Source of the DNA: Sphingobacteriales bacterium 39-19
GTDB lineage: Bacteria > Bacteroidota > Bacteroidia > Chitinophagales > Chitinophagaceae
Assembly: GCA_001898465.1 (NCBI GenBank)
Contig: MKTX01000012.1
Coordinates: forward strand, 24,167-88,166
DNA length: 64,000 bases
Reading direction: 5' to 3'
The notes beneath the pieces were generated by a model, which worked only from the letters and a program-made list of their open reading frames with translations, was not told the DNA's origin and ran no database searches. Positions 54,401-63,060 of this stretch are shown one piece after another; within the stretch, counting starts at the first letter, position 1; every line of letters starts with the position of its first letter. Both the position numbers and the translations under genes were made by a program.

Positions 54401-54826
54401 TATATTTTTCGAATTTGCATATAAAGGTGTCATTACAAAATTCCAGGTAGCGCCACCATCGGTTGTTTTTGCCATGCAACCACGGTCACCTACGGCATAG
54501 GCGATATTTGCAGTTATATAATGAACATCATAAAAAGTGGATGCGGTTCTTACGCCTGCTGCATTTACAAATGTAAAAGGGCCATAAGTCCAGTTTCTTC
54601 CGCCATCAGTACTTTTTGCAATGCCTCCATATGCACCTACTGCAATTACATTATTGTCATCAAAATAATCTACATCCAAAACAGTAATACCCATTTGTTT
54701 GGGGTTACTAAATTTCCAATTTACAGTATTGTACTGCCCATCCTGGGCAAAACTGGCTGTACTAAATAAAAGAAGCATACTGCTGATACAGAATGCTATC
54801 TTAAATTTTAAAATACATTTTCTCAT
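51410..54826 (-). CDS. Giant secreted protein with Ycf48/BNR-type repeats and a type B T9SS sorting domain
   Basis: Protein of 1138 residues with a signal peptide ending SFAQ. At least nine repeats of the Asp-box type (DGGRNW, DGGATW several times, DGGKTW, AGLTW, NGENW) in a beta-propeller-like layout run from about 45 to 800. A SprB-type repeat follows (about 815-885: APYTYSIDG, LAAGNYTVVIKDAYC), then an Ig/PKD-like segment. The last 90 residues, starting NAFTPNGDGINDKW with FNRYGSEVY and PDGTYYY, form a CHU_C/type B sorting domain. It is surface-exposed or secreted and followed directly by its PorP/SprF partner gene. No enzymatic residues are seen. Confidence 0.88.
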   Translation of the reverse strand: MRKCILKFKIAFCISSMLLLFSTASFAQDGQYNTVNWKFSNPKQMGITVLDVDYFDDNNVIAVGAYGGIAKSTDGGRNWTYGPFTFVNAAGVRTASTFYDVHYITANIAYAVGDRGCMAKTTDGGATWNFVMTPLYANSKNINTCWFLNENKGYIGGEYNSLDSIPKVYVTNDGGATWDSLAAPIINGTSRAGYINNPNISSVLVNVEQKGKQIYRIQFINDNVGYVIGSANGLYPRVSQSANSSTCLPNPTGNLTSSAGTSALLWKITGNTITDYSLSKERLGYTGINTNTVTCTTQYNSAGVTPAGQSYKAMSILDDSTVVMMSLNNNCVVRVHTGVNDSTENVNNPGNFEKGKYQILNFPYPPTGGPNAGPPIPATQVLLASNPYHIKKAASGKLYASANFGRVWTSIDNGENWIQERSYPEGENYSDFAAWAMDIAPGGKFLFMGQNGAVADSIPGGALFSNYNLVAPGGAYSKFEFADCNTGIGAGGGAITRTLDGGKTWLDNNRPDFTNGVNITGLSYPTVSKAWFSISNGFLYKSENANASQTDFVIDPMYNDVSFQMNDVVALGNDTVYAVGYSTYTVPTANRKTTLFKSTDNGATFNAIDIVATTTTPAFTAPNLSQLAFPSINVGYAAGTRNGIYKTSDAGLTWTSINPFPALNENPTGFNNRFVTYTDIMAVDENTVFAVGNMFTDQNNRRVYKTTDGGATWTDISGNIDQLVAGNITTVLFHDANNGYIAIGNSICKTTDGGATWTLDISPTGIISQTMAFAPRTVPAGINMENRKMFFAGFSGPGGSSNNIMEYGNPANISVNSTETVVNTNCSNANAGSITLNATGAIAPYTYSIDGTNFQTSNVFNGLAAGNYTVVIKDAYCGSLSKNVTVGFTDNLTLTTNLTDTTVCSGAPVQLIASGNAASYTWSPTSGLSNSTIANPVATANGNTSYLVTATLGTCTKTSSINITIKQSPTVSAGPDKTIIQGDAVMLDGSGPANTTSISWTPATGLTNLNTYNPTAKPPVTTTYTLQVINDEGCTSTDDMIVHVIPFCINPKNAFTPNGDGINDKWMVTTGDACTSQIMVKVFNRYGSEVYANNNYQNNWDGTYKGKPVPDGTYYYVISYRLTNGDVVPAKGDVTILR

Positions 54827-55094
54827 TTTTTAAAAAGTTTAATTTGGTAATAAAACACGATTTTTTAGATATTGAAAAAGCGGGACCTAACCCTTTTTAG
54901 AGAAATTAAAATTAGCTTTTATGATGTTTGAATTTATAGGCATTTCTACTTAATTTTTAAATTGAGCATAAACCCTCAATTATTTAAATCCCTCGTAAAT
55001 AATGGCGGTTATTTGAAGTTTCCTACTATAAATGGGCTAATTTGTATTTGTTTTTCTCAGTTGTTATGAAATAAAACAGACCAATTCTTCATTT

Positions 55095-58000
55095 ATGAAA
55101 AAAACATTTCTTTTACTTTTGCTGATTGTTTGTTATAAAACAATGTTAGCACAAGATAAGAGCAATAGGGGTACTGAATTTTGGTTGGCTTATGGGTATG
55201 ATTATACTTTTTATTATGAGCCACCCATCAATTCGCAGGAAATGGCTATATATATTAGTACTGAATTAGCAGCTACCGTAACAGTAAGTATTACGAATAC
55301 AGGGTACAATCAAATTTTAAATATTCCTGCAAACACGGTTAATGCCAGTATCCTGATTCCTAAATCGGGTCCTAATGATGCCCGCACGCTTACAGATGGT
55401 TTACAAAACAGAGGTATCCACATTGTAAGCGATGTGCCGGTTGCTGTTTATTCACATGTATATGCCAACCAGGTTTCAGGAGCCACTATGCTAATGCCTG
55501 TAGAAACTTATGGATATATTTACCATTCTATAAATTATTATCAAACTACATCTCAAAGTAGTCCGAACGAATGGTATTCCTGGTTTTATGCCATTGCTTC
55601 CGAAGATAATACCCGGCTGGAAATTACCCCTTCTGATACAACTAAAAATGGATGGTTACCCGGCCAGACTTATATCGTTAATTTAAATAAAGGAGAATCA
55701 TATCATGTATTTGGAAAAGCCATTTTTAATGGCAACCCTGCTGATGCCAGTAAAGATATGACGGGCAGTAAAATTGTGTCGGTTCCCGGTGCCGATGGCA
55801 ATTGCCACCCGGTGGCGGTATTTTCAGGCTCCAGTGGTATCCGTTTATGCCGGGGCGATGGGGGTGAATTCATGCAGCAACAAGTTTTCCCGCAACAAGC
55901 CTGGGGTACCCGGTATTTAACCTATCATACCATTAATAATGCGGTTACTAATATTTTGGAAACCAACAGAAATTATTACCGGGTTTGTGTAGCAGACCCC
56001 AGTACCGTTGTAAAGAAAAACGGGGTTGTCATGACGGGTTTAATAAAGGGGTTTTATTATGAATATATGGATTCTACCGGGGGCGATTATATAGAAGCGA
56101 ATAAACCCATTTTAGTATCGCAATACATGGTGAATAAAAACCAATGCTGGAATTATCCTACCAGCAGCCCTGTTCCGCCTTCATACGGAGACCCGGAAAT
56201 GTTTTATATCAGCCCCATTGAACAAGGACAAAAGTATGTACTTTTTTATACCAGTAGAAAATCTACTATTGATTATGTTTATGCAAATATACATTTGCCC
56301 ACAGCCGCTGTGCCTTCGTTACGGGTAGATGGAAACATTGTGCCTGCTGCTCAAATTATACCGCATCCCCACTATCCATCCTACTCAGTTGCCCTGGTAA
56401 GGTTCCCGGGCCCTCCCGCCCAGCACTGGATTAGCAGTGATTCCGCATTTACTTCTACCGTGTACGGCTTAGGCAATTTTGAAAGCTATGGATATAATGT
56501 AGGCACCCTCATCAATAATTTAAATAATTACAGTGCCATACAGAATAGCCTAAACAGCAATGGGCAAACCGATACATTTACTTGTCCCAAAAGCCCGGTT
56601 CGGCTCTTTGTAAAATTGGCTTACCCTGCTTTATCCATTCATTGGAAGTTAAGCCAGCTTAGCGGTGTTACACCCAATGCAGATTCTATCATCAATGCCC
56701 CCGTTCCTCTTTACACCCAACTCATTAATGGCAGAACGTATTATGTTTATTCTTTGCAGCAAGATTTTATTTTTAATAATGCCGGTACCTATTATTTACC
56801 CGTAAGCTATACGGCAGCCGTTATACAAAACTGTAACCAAACCGAGCAAGCCACTGTAAAAATTATAGTGAAACCCGGGCCGGTAGCCGATTTTATTACC
56901 CCCTCCCCACTATGCCTGCAAGACAGTGTACGGTTTACAGGAAATTCAATTTCAAATGGTTTTAACCTTACCTACTTTACTTATACTTTTGATGACAACA
57001 GTACCATTCATACCCGGGATGCCGTAAAGAAATTTACAAGCCCGGGAAGTAAAGTGGTGAGCTATAAAATAATTGCCGATAACGGGTGCCTGGCAGATAC
57101 AGCTAAAACAATTGTAATTCAAGACGCACCCACTGCCAATTTTGGTGTTGATTCTGGCATTTGCATTGGCGACTCTGTTTATATTACGGATACATCTGCC
57201 ATGGTAAATGGAAATATTTTGCAATGGAACTGGAATTTTGGAGATGGTACTACAAGTGTGAACAATAATGGGAACCCCTTTTACCATACATATACCAATG
57301 CCGGCACCTTCACCGTAAGTTTAGTTGTACAAGCTGCAAACGGTTGCCAAAGCGATACCATAAAAAAAATAGTTACGGTAACTCCCAAACCCATATCTAA
57401 ATTTGGCTTTGATAAAAATGTCTGCCTCGGCCAGGCTATTGCCTTTAGCGATAGTTCTACTTATGCCAATGGCGCTATTACCGAATGGCATTGGGATTTT
57501 GGCAATGGTTTTACAGAAATACGAACCGATGCTTTACCATTTAATTATACATACCCCACGGCAGGATCATTTACAGTTTCACTAAAAACCCGGGCGGCAG
57601 GCGGTTGTTTAAGTAATGCATTTAGCTTGCAAGTGATTGTAGCGAATAAGCCTGCAGCTGATTTTACCTTTACGGGTAAACCTTGTGTTGATAGTGCATT
57701 TCAATTTTCATCTGCCATTGCCTATGATGCGAATACCCCCAAAAGCTGGTATTGGGGATTTGGAGATGGGCAACAAACAAATATCAACACAACCCATACG
57801 GTTTCTCATGTTTATAATAATGCAAACACCCTTATCACGGTGAGCCATGCAGTTACGGTAGGCGGATGTAAAAGTGATACCGTTACAAAAGTGATACCTG
57901 TTATAAATAATAATCCTGGTGCGGTTTTCAATATAAATAAAAATATTTTTTGCGAAAACGAACCGGTTCAATTCTCAGCAACCGGAAGCCCGGATATATC

Positions 58001-58676
58001 TCAATGGATATGGAATTTTGGGGATGGAACAGGAAATCAAACACCTCCTTTTAATAAAGCATATTCAAATGCAGGAAATTACACACCTGTTTTAATAGTG
58101 GAAAATACAGGTGGCTGCAGGCAAACAGTTACAGGAACCCCGCTTAGCATTATAGCGTCTCCGCCCATTGATGCAGGTCCGCCCATTTATTTACAATTAG
58201 GCGGTAGCAAAACTATTGAAGCCAGTATTGCCAATGCAAATCAATATAACTTTTTATGGCAGCCCAATACAGCACTTAGCAGTACCACGGTATTAAACCC
58301 GGTAACATCGGCCACCCAGGATATCCTGTATTTTGTTACCGCTACGCATAAAACAAGTGGATGCGCAGCCACCGATAGTGTATTGGTGAAAGTAGTTACA
58401 GATGTATATGTTCCTACTGCATTTACCCCCAACAACGATCATAAAAATGATGAATTTAAGGTACTGGGATCGGAACTGATAGAGCAAATGGATTTTAAAA
58501 TATTTAACCGCTATGGCCAGCTCGTATTTGAAACAAAAGACAAAAACAGGGGCTGGAATGGCAGGCTGGGCGGTGTGCAGGCCCCTTTAGGAGCTTATAT
58601 TTATTTATTGACCTATAAAAAATATAACGCCTCCAAAACAGTGTTCATTAAAAATAGTTTTGTGCTGTTACGATAA
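55095..58676 (+). CDS. Giant secreted protein: IgGFc-binding-like N-terminus, PKD domains, type B T9SS sorting domain
   Basis: Protein of 1193 residues with a signal peptide ending MLAQ. Residues about 25-480 resemble the IgGFc-binding-protein N-terminal region (NRGTEFWLAYGYDYTF; GIHIVSDVPVAVYSHVYAN). Around 550-1080 are four to five PKD-like domains (WNWNFGDGTT, WHWDFGNGFTE, WYWGFGDGQQT, WIWNFGDGTGN). The end, from YVPTAFTPNNDHKNDEF to NSFVLLR, is the type B sorting domain. It is transported by the T9SS and is probably surface-exposed or extracellular. Divergent from the other giant cargo gene, it lacks its own adjacent PorP. Confidence 0.88.
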   Translation: MKKTFLLLLLIVCYKTMLAQDKSNRGTEFWLAYGYDYTFYYEPPINSQEMAIYISTELAATVTVSITNTGYNQILNIPANTVNASILIPKSGPNDARTLTDGLQNRGIHIVSDVPVAVYSHVYANQVSGATMLMPVETYGYIYHSINYYQTTSQSSPNEWYSWFYAIASEDNTRLEITPSDTTKNGWLPGQTYIVNLNKGESYHVFGKAIFNGNPADASKDMTGSKIVSVPGADGNCHPVAVFSGSSGIRLCRGDGGEFMQQQVFPQQAWGTRYLTYHTINNAVTNILETNRNYYRVCVADPSTVVKKNGVVMTGLIKGFYYEYMDSTGGDYIEANKPILVSQYMVNKNQCWNYPTSSPVPPSYGDPEMFYISPIEQGQKYVLFYTSRKSTIDYVYANIHLPTAAVPSLRVDGNIVPAAQIIPHPHYPSYSVALVRFPGPPAQHWISSDSAFTSTVYGLGNFESYGYNVGTLINNLNNYSAIQNSLNSNGQTDTFTCPKSPVRLFVKLAYPALSIHWKLSQLSGVTPNADSIINAPVPLYTQLINGRTYYVYSLQQDFIFNNAGTYYLPVSYTAAVIQNCNQTEQATVKIIVKPGPVADFITPSPLCLQDSVRFTGNSISNGFNLTYFTYTFDDNSTIHTRDAVKKFTSPGSKVVSYKIIADNGCLADTAKTIVIQDAPTANFGVDSGICIGDSVYITDTSAMVNGNILQWNWNFGDGTTSVNNNGNPFYHTYTNAGTFTVSLVVQAANGCQSDTIKKIVTVTPKPISKFGFDKNVCLGQAIAFSDSSTYANGAITEWHWDFGNGFTEIRTDALPFNYTYPTAGSFTVSLKTRAAGGCLSNAFSLQVIVANKPAADFTFTGKPCVDSAFQFSSAIAYDANTPKSWYWGFGDGQQTNINTTHTVSHVYNNANTLITVSHAVTVGGCKSDTVTKVIPVINNNPGAVFNINKNIFCENEPVQFSATGSPDISQWIWNFGDGTGNQTPPFNKAYSNAGNYTPVLIVENTGGCRQTVTGTPLSIIASPPIDAGPPIYLQLGGSKTIEASIANANQYNFLWQPNTALSSTTVLNPVTSATQDILYFVTATHKTSGCAATDSVLVKVVTDVYVPTAFTPNNDHKNDEFKVLGSELIEQMDFKIFNRYGQLVFETKDKNRGWNGRLGGVQAPLGAYIYLLTYKKYNASKTVFIKNSFVLLR

Positions 58677-58705
58677 AAGTGTGAAAGCTTACAGGGGCTT
58701 TGCAT

Positions 58706-58713
58706 TAACTTTG
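58706..58713 (+). promoter_or_regulatory. -7 box of the small membrane protein gene
   Basis: TAACTTTG, an exact TAnnTTTG match, 21 bp before the ATG at 58735. It lies in the longer open frame from 58660, so that longer start is rejected. Confidence 0.5.
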
Positions 58714-58734
58714 CCATATAAAAAACAGGACCCC

Positions 58735-58899
58735 ATGGGCATACTACGTCAAATAGCAGAATACCTGTATCTTAAAAAAAAGGATCCTAAAGAAGATCCT
58801 ACCCAGTGGATGAAATATATGCATGGGATTAACCGTATTTCAATTTTCTTATTCATACTTGCCATGATCATCCTGGCTATTAAATTAATACGGCGTTAA
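58735..58899 (+). CDS. Small single-pass membrane protein
   Basis: 54 residues: MGILRQIAEYLYLKKKDPKEDP, then WMKYMHGINRISIFLFILAM with one C-terminal membrane helix (about 34-50) ending in a basic tail (KLIRR). The pattern is similar to small conserved proteins of unknown function in this phylum (possibly the DUF6728 type; not certain). The ATG at 58735 follows a perfect promoter box. The frame also opens at 58660, but that would start within the end of the preceding gene. It overlaps the convergent lpxB end by 4 bp. Confidence 0.7.
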   Translation: MGILRQIAEYLYLKKKDPKEDPTQWMKYMHGINRISIFLFILAMIILAIKLIRR

Positions 58900-60014
58900 G
58901 CCATTGCTTCCTCAACAATAATTTTGGCTGCCTGGGTAGAAGCATGCCCTCCCTCGCTTAATAATTTTTTAAGCTTTTGGTAATCTTCCTGGATTGCCGC
59001 TTTCTTATCTTCATTGTGTAAAATAAGTGCTAACTCACGGGATAGATTGGCAATGTTAAAATCATGCTGAATAAGTTCTTTCACTACTTCCTTATTCATA
59101 ATTAAATTTACCAGCCCAATATATTTTATTTTTACCAGCCTTTTTGCAATTTGATAGGAAACAGGATTTCCTTTATAACAAATAACCTGGGGCACAAAAA
59201 ACAATGCGGTTTCCAGGGTAGCAGTACCGCTGGTAACTAAGGCTGCCTTCGCTTTGTATAATAATGCATAGGTTTTTCCGGTAATGGCATACACATTTTT
59301 AAAAGAAGAAAGCATGGATGCATAAAAATCATCTTCAATACCCGGTGCTTTTGCTACTACAAAACTATATTCAGGAAACTTACTGCTTACCTGCAGCATG
59401 ATGGGAAGCTTTTTTAAAATTTCCTGTTTACGGCTACCCGGCAGCAGGGCAATGGTACCTTTATTATTTTGATATAAAGGGATTTCAGATTCATCTGCAC
59501 GAACAATAAAATCATCTACTTCCTCTACCAATGGATGGCCCACATAGTTAACCGGGTAATCCCATTTTTCATAGAAATCTTTTTCAAAAGGAAGTATCAC
59601 TATCATTTTATCAACAGATCTTTTTATTTGCTTTACCCGGTTTTCCTTCCATGCCCATACCTGCGGGGAAATATAATATACCACTTTAAACCCCTGCATT
59701 TTTGCCCATTCTGCAATTCGCAAATTGAAACCGGGGTAATCTATTAAAACCAGCACATCGGGCCGGTAATCCAGGATGTCTTTTTTGCAAAAAGAAATAT
59801 TCTGTAAAATGGTAAAAAGATTTTTTAAGACCTCTACAAAACCCATAAAGGCAAGGTCTTTGTAATGCCTCACCAGGGTAGCCCCTGAGGCCTGCATTTT
59901 ATCGCCACCCCAGGCTCTTACATCAGCCAGGGGGTCTGTTTTTTTTATGGCCGTAATTAAATTGCTTCCATGTAAATCTCCACTCGCTTCACCGGCAATA
60001 ATATAATATTTCAT
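58896..60014 (-). CDS. lpxB: Lipid-A-disaccharide synthase
   Basis: Protein of 372 residues. N-terminal IIAGEASGDLHGSNLI, mid-protein GGDKMQASGATLV, then DYPGFNLRIAEWAK and ISPQVWAWKENRVKQIK, with LLPGSRKQEI in the second Rossmann domain, are the GT19 family signatures. It joins UDP-diacylglucosamine and lipid X to make the lipid A disaccharide at the inner membrane. It is downstream of the D-Ala-D-Ala dipeptidase gene in the same direction (42 bp). Confidence 0.94.
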   Translation of the reverse strand: MKYYIIAGEASGDLHGSNLITAIKKTDPLADVRAWGGDKMQASGATLVRHYKDLAFMGFVEVLKNLFTILQNISFCKKDILDYRPDVLVLIDYPGFNLRIAEWAKMQGFKVVYYISPQVWAWKENRVKQIKRSVDKMIVILPFEKDFYEKWDYPVNYVGHPLVEEVDDFIVRADESEIPLYQNNKGTIALLPGSRKQEILKKLPIMLQVSSKFPEYSFVVAKAPGIEDDFYASMLSSFKNVYAITGKTYALLYKAKAALVTSGTATLETALFFVPQVICYKGNPVSYQIAKRLVKIKYIGLVNLIMNKEVVKELIQHDFNIANLSRELALILHNEDKKAAIQEDYQKLKKLLSEGGHASTQAAKIIVEEAMA

Positions 60015-60056
60015 ATTATGGATATTGTGTCAAAATTATTTAAAAATCGAATGTTT

Positions 60057-60794
60057 TTATTTAACCTGTTTTGGTTTGCTTAGTTTTTGTAAAGTATGAA
60101 AAGGCAGGTTCATCAATTCAAAATTTTTAACACCCGGTAAATAATAATGCCACCACTCTGTTTCTAAAGCAATGAACCCGTATTTCTCCATCATTGATTT
60201 TAAAAAGGCCCTGTTTTGTAAAATAAGGAGGTCTAAATTTTTAAAATTATGATGTGCAGTATCCGTAAAATTATCAAAATCAGTGCCCATATTGTAGGCT
60301 ACCGAATCATTTGCATTTACAATCGTGAGGTCTATTGCAATGCCCCGGTTATGCCCGCTACCCTGCCTGGGGTCGGCAGCATAACGGCTGTCTTTAACGG
60401 GTTGCCACATTTGTACCGTTACTGAATAGGGGCGGTATGCGTCAAAAATTTTGAGGCGCAACCCTTGAGGTTGTAATTCATTTTGCAGGGCTAAAAGTTT
60501 TTGAGCAACCGCCAGCCGGGCATACGTTGTTTTTATTACCGGATAAAGCCGGGTTTGCATAAAATTATTATGCCCGCTATACCTTAAATCAAATTGAATA
60601 CCGGGTATATACTGCGCCAGGTCAACCATACGTTTCAATGAATCGGCTGCAATGGTTTTCTTGTATTCTTTTTTCGTTTTTATAACCTGTAAGCCATACT
60701 CATTGGGCTGCGCCTGCAAGCATTGATAATTGAATACACAAACGGCGAAACCGGCTATAAGGGTTGTTAAAAAAGAATTATTATTGTATTCCAT
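60057..60794 (-). CDS. D-alanyl-D-alanine dipeptidase (VanX/DdpX, M15D)
   Basis: Protein of 245 residues with a signal-type N-terminus (about 30 residues, to LQAQ). The zinc motif is SGHNRGIAIDLTIV (near 146), and the catalytic Glu and third His are in ALETEWWHYYLPG (near 211). It cleaves D-Ala-D-Ala, probably periplasmic and for peptidoglycan recycling. There is no van gene neighbour, so it is not evidence of vancomycin resistance. Divergent from the L,D-transpeptidase gene. Confidence 0.9.
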   Translation of the reverse strand: MEYNNNSFLTTLIAGFAVCVFNYQCLQAQPNEYGLQVIKTKKEYKKTIAADSLKRMVDLAQYIPGIQFDLRYSGHNNFMQTRLYPVIKTTYARLAVAQKLLALQNELQPQGLRLKIFDAYRPYSVTVQMWQPVKDSRYAADPRQGSGHNRGIAIDLTIVNANDSVAYNMGTDFDNFTDTAHHNFKNLDLLILQNRAFLKSMMEKYGFIALETEWWHYYLPGVKNFELMNLPFHTLQKLSKPKQVK

Positions 60795-60831
60795 AACTTG
60801 TGTAATTTACAAGATAAGCCATCTCCTCCAA

Positions 60832-62511
60832 ATGAAAATTTTCTCTTCCATACTATTGTTATGTGTTGTTGCGCCTCTTTTTTTTGTGTGTTGTAAATCT
60901 GCAAAGAAAAAAGAAGGGGAAAGCCAACTGGTAAAAAATAAAGACCAGATGGATGGATTTGTACAAAAACAAATTAAAACTTTATTAACGCAAGCCCATG
61001 ATAATAAATTAGACGATACCACACGCCTCCCTTTTTTACCGGTTACCGCTACATTTTATAACTCAAATAATTTTGAACCGGTGTGGAGCAGTACAGAACA
61101 ATGGAAAAAAGGAACCCTGTCTTTTTTACATTATTTGGATACTTGTATTTATGATGGATTATTTAAAGAAGATTATCAATATACCCTTTTAAAAAAATAT
61201 TACAGCACATTACAAGCCAACCCGGAACAGCGGAGAGATGCGGTATTATGGGCCAAAGCAGACTGCTTGTTCAGCAATTCTTTTTTTCATGTTTTGCAGG
61301 ATATTCGCCAGGGCCGGTTACAAAAAGACAGTGCCGGATTACAATATGACAGCACCAAACAAAAAGATTTTTTTATACCTGCTTTACATTCATTCTTACA
61401 AGATAATTCGCTTAACCCGCTGCTGGCCCAATGGCAGCCAAAGCATAAAGATTATATTTTATTAAAAAGAAATTTGCATGCATTTGCTGACAGTATGGAT
61501 CTTCATGAATACACTTATTTGCCCTATCCTTCTAAAGATTCAAGTGCATTTGTAAAATTGCTTAAAAAACGAATGGCAGAAAGCGGTGTATCCTTACAAC
61601 AGACCCACCCCGATAGTGTGCAATTGCGTTTAATGATTGCCCAGTGCCAGCAAAAACTGGGAATGAAAGCAGATGGTAAATTGTCATCAGCTTTTATCAA
61701 AAAATTAAATGAGAATGACCATGAAAAATTAATTCGCATTGCTATAAACTTAGACCGGTATAAATATTTGCCTGCCACGCTTCCGGAAAAATATATTTGG
61801 GTAAATATCCCTTCTTACCAGTTACAACTCATGAGTAATGATTCAGTAAAATTAGTTTCTAAAGTAATTGTAGGAAAACCGGGAACCCCAACGCCTGAAT
61901 TGACCGGGAAAATAAATAACCTGGTAACCTATCCCACCTGGACGGTACCGGTAAGTATCATAAAAAAAGACCTGCTGCCCGGCCTAAAAAGAAACCCGGG
62001 TTACCTGGCTAAAAAAGGATTGGCCTTGTACACATATGCAGGGGAACCCGTAGATCCCTATACTATTGAGTGGAATAAGTATAACAAAGGAATTCCTTTT
62101 AAAGTACAACAAGGGAGTGGGGATGCCAATGCCCTGGGCGTAATAAAATTTAATTTTAATAACCCCTACGATGTTTACTTGCACGATACCAATCAGCGGT
62201 ATTTATTTAAAAGATCAGACAGAAGCCTGAGCCATGGATGCGTGAGAGTAGAATCCTGGAAAGAGTTAGCTTTTTATATAGCCCGAAATGATAGTATGCA
62301 ATATCAAAAAAATGATACCCTGCGATATACCACAGATTCCATCAGCAACTGGATAAATCGTAAAGAAATGCATAAAATTTATATAAAAAACGGCTTTCCC
62401 GTATATATAAGGTACTTTACCTGCATGCCAAATGATAAAAAAATCGTTTTTTTTGACGATATTTATAATAATGACAAAGCGTTAAGAAACCATTTTTTCA
62501 CAAAAAAATGA
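60832..62511 (+). CDS. L,D-transpeptidase lipoprotein (YcbB-like)
   Basis: Protein of 559 residues. A lipoprotein signal ends at FFVCC (lipidation at the Cys near 19-20). A scaffold and a peptidoglycan-binding-like segment (about 240-310: LRLMIAQCQQKLGMKADG) precede the catalytic domain, whose active site is SDRSLSHGCVRVE (Cys near 476). It forms 3-3 cross-links in peptidoglycan. The frame opens at 60730, but that part overlaps the divergent dipeptidase gene and the lipoprotein signal begins at ATG 60832. Confidence 0.88.
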   Translation: MKIFSSILLLCVVAPLFFVCCKSAKKKEGESQLVKNKDQMDGFVQKQIKTLLTQAHDNKLDDTTRLPFLPVTATFYNSNNFEPVWSSTEQWKKGTLSFLHYLDTCIYDGLFKEDYQYTLLKKYYSTLQANPEQRRDAVLWAKADCLFSNSFFHVLQDIRQGRLQKDSAGLQYDSTKQKDFFIPALHSFLQDNSLNPLLAQWQPKHKDYILLKRNLHAFADSMDLHEYTYLPYPSKDSSAFVKLLKKRMAESGVSLQQTHPDSVQLRLMIAQCQQKLGMKADGKLSSAFIKKLNENDHEKLIRIAINLDRYKYLPATLPEKYIWVNIPSYQLQLMSNDSVKLVSKVIVGKPGTPTPELTGKINNLVTYPTWTVPVSIIKKDLLPGLKRNPGYLAKKGLALYTYAGEPVDPYTIEWNKYNKGIPFKVQQGSGDANALGVIKFNFNNPYDVYLHDTNQRYLFKRSDRSLSHGCVRVESWKELAFYIARNDSMQYQKNDTLRYTTDSISNWINRKEMHKIYIKNGFPVYIRYFTCMPNDKKIVFFDDIYNNDKALRNHFFTKK

Positions 62512-62533
62512 TTTATTCACTTTAATTTAATAA

Positions 62534-62947
62534 ATGACAGGATATCGTATTTTCTTTATTTTACTTTTTTTAGGATTCTCCATTCACAGCCAGGCGCAAA
62601 CAGGTAAAACAAAAATGGCCAAATCTAAGACCAGCATCTTATATGGCCAGGCTAGTTTTTATGCCAATAAATTCCATGGCAGGCGTACTGCCAATGGTGA
62701 AATATTTGACCAGAAAAAACTTACAGCGGCATGTAATTCTTTGCCCCTGGGTACCTGGATAAAAGTAACCAATCTTAGAAACAAGAAAGTGGTTTATGTG
62801 AAAGTAAATGACCGGTTACACCCCAAAACCCATAGATTACTAGATCTTACCCGTGCTGCAGCCCAAAAACTGGGCTATATCAAATCGGGGTTAACCCGGG
62901 TAAAAATTGAAGTATTGGGAAAAACGAAGCCTGCACATACAGGTTAA
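62534..62947 (+). CDS. RlpA-like double-psi beta-barrel protein
   Basis: Protein of 137 residues with a signal peptide ending SQAQ. A single RlpA-like domain (about 36-130): GQASFYANKFHGRRTANGE, LPLGTWIKVTNLRNKK and VKVNDRLHPKTHRLLDLTRAAA, with the catalytic-type Asp near VNDR. There is no SPOR domain. Such proteins are septal or peptidoglycan-linked lytic transglycosylases, or inactive relatives. It is 22 bp after the L,D-transpeptidase gene and so is probably co-transcribed. Confidence 0.85.
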   Translation: MTGYRIFFILLFLGFSIHSQAQTGKTKMAKSKTSILYGQASFYANKFHGRRTANGEIFDQKKLTAACNSLPLGTWIKVTNLRNKKVVYVKVNDRLHPKTHRLLDLTRAAAQKLGYIKSGLTRVKIEVLGKTKPAHTG

Positions 62948-63025
62948 CCCGGAAAAGGATACACGGAATTTAAAAATCAGGCTAACTAAAACAGATATAT
63001 TTTTCCTCATTTCAAACTAAGCCGT

Positions 63026-63033
63026 TATTTTTG
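63026..63033 (+). promoter_or_regulatory. -7 box of the OmpA-like gene
   Basis: TATTTTTG, an exact TAnnTTTG match, 27 bp before the ATG at 63061. Confidence 0.5.
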
Positions 63034-63060
63034 CTACGTTTACTGTAAACTAATTATTTA

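Noticed and set aside
58660..58734. Longer start of the small membrane protein at 58660.
   Set aside because: It overlaps the end of the preceding gene, and a perfect promoter box lies between the two starts.
60057..60794. VanX-like dipeptidase as a vancomycin resistance gene.
   Set aside because: There is no vanHA, vanR/S or ligase gene nearby; genes of this family are common in peptidoglycan recycling.
60730..60831. Longer start of the L,D-transpeptidase gene.
   Set aside because: It would run into the divergent dipeptidase gene, and a proper lipoprotein signal begins at 60832.
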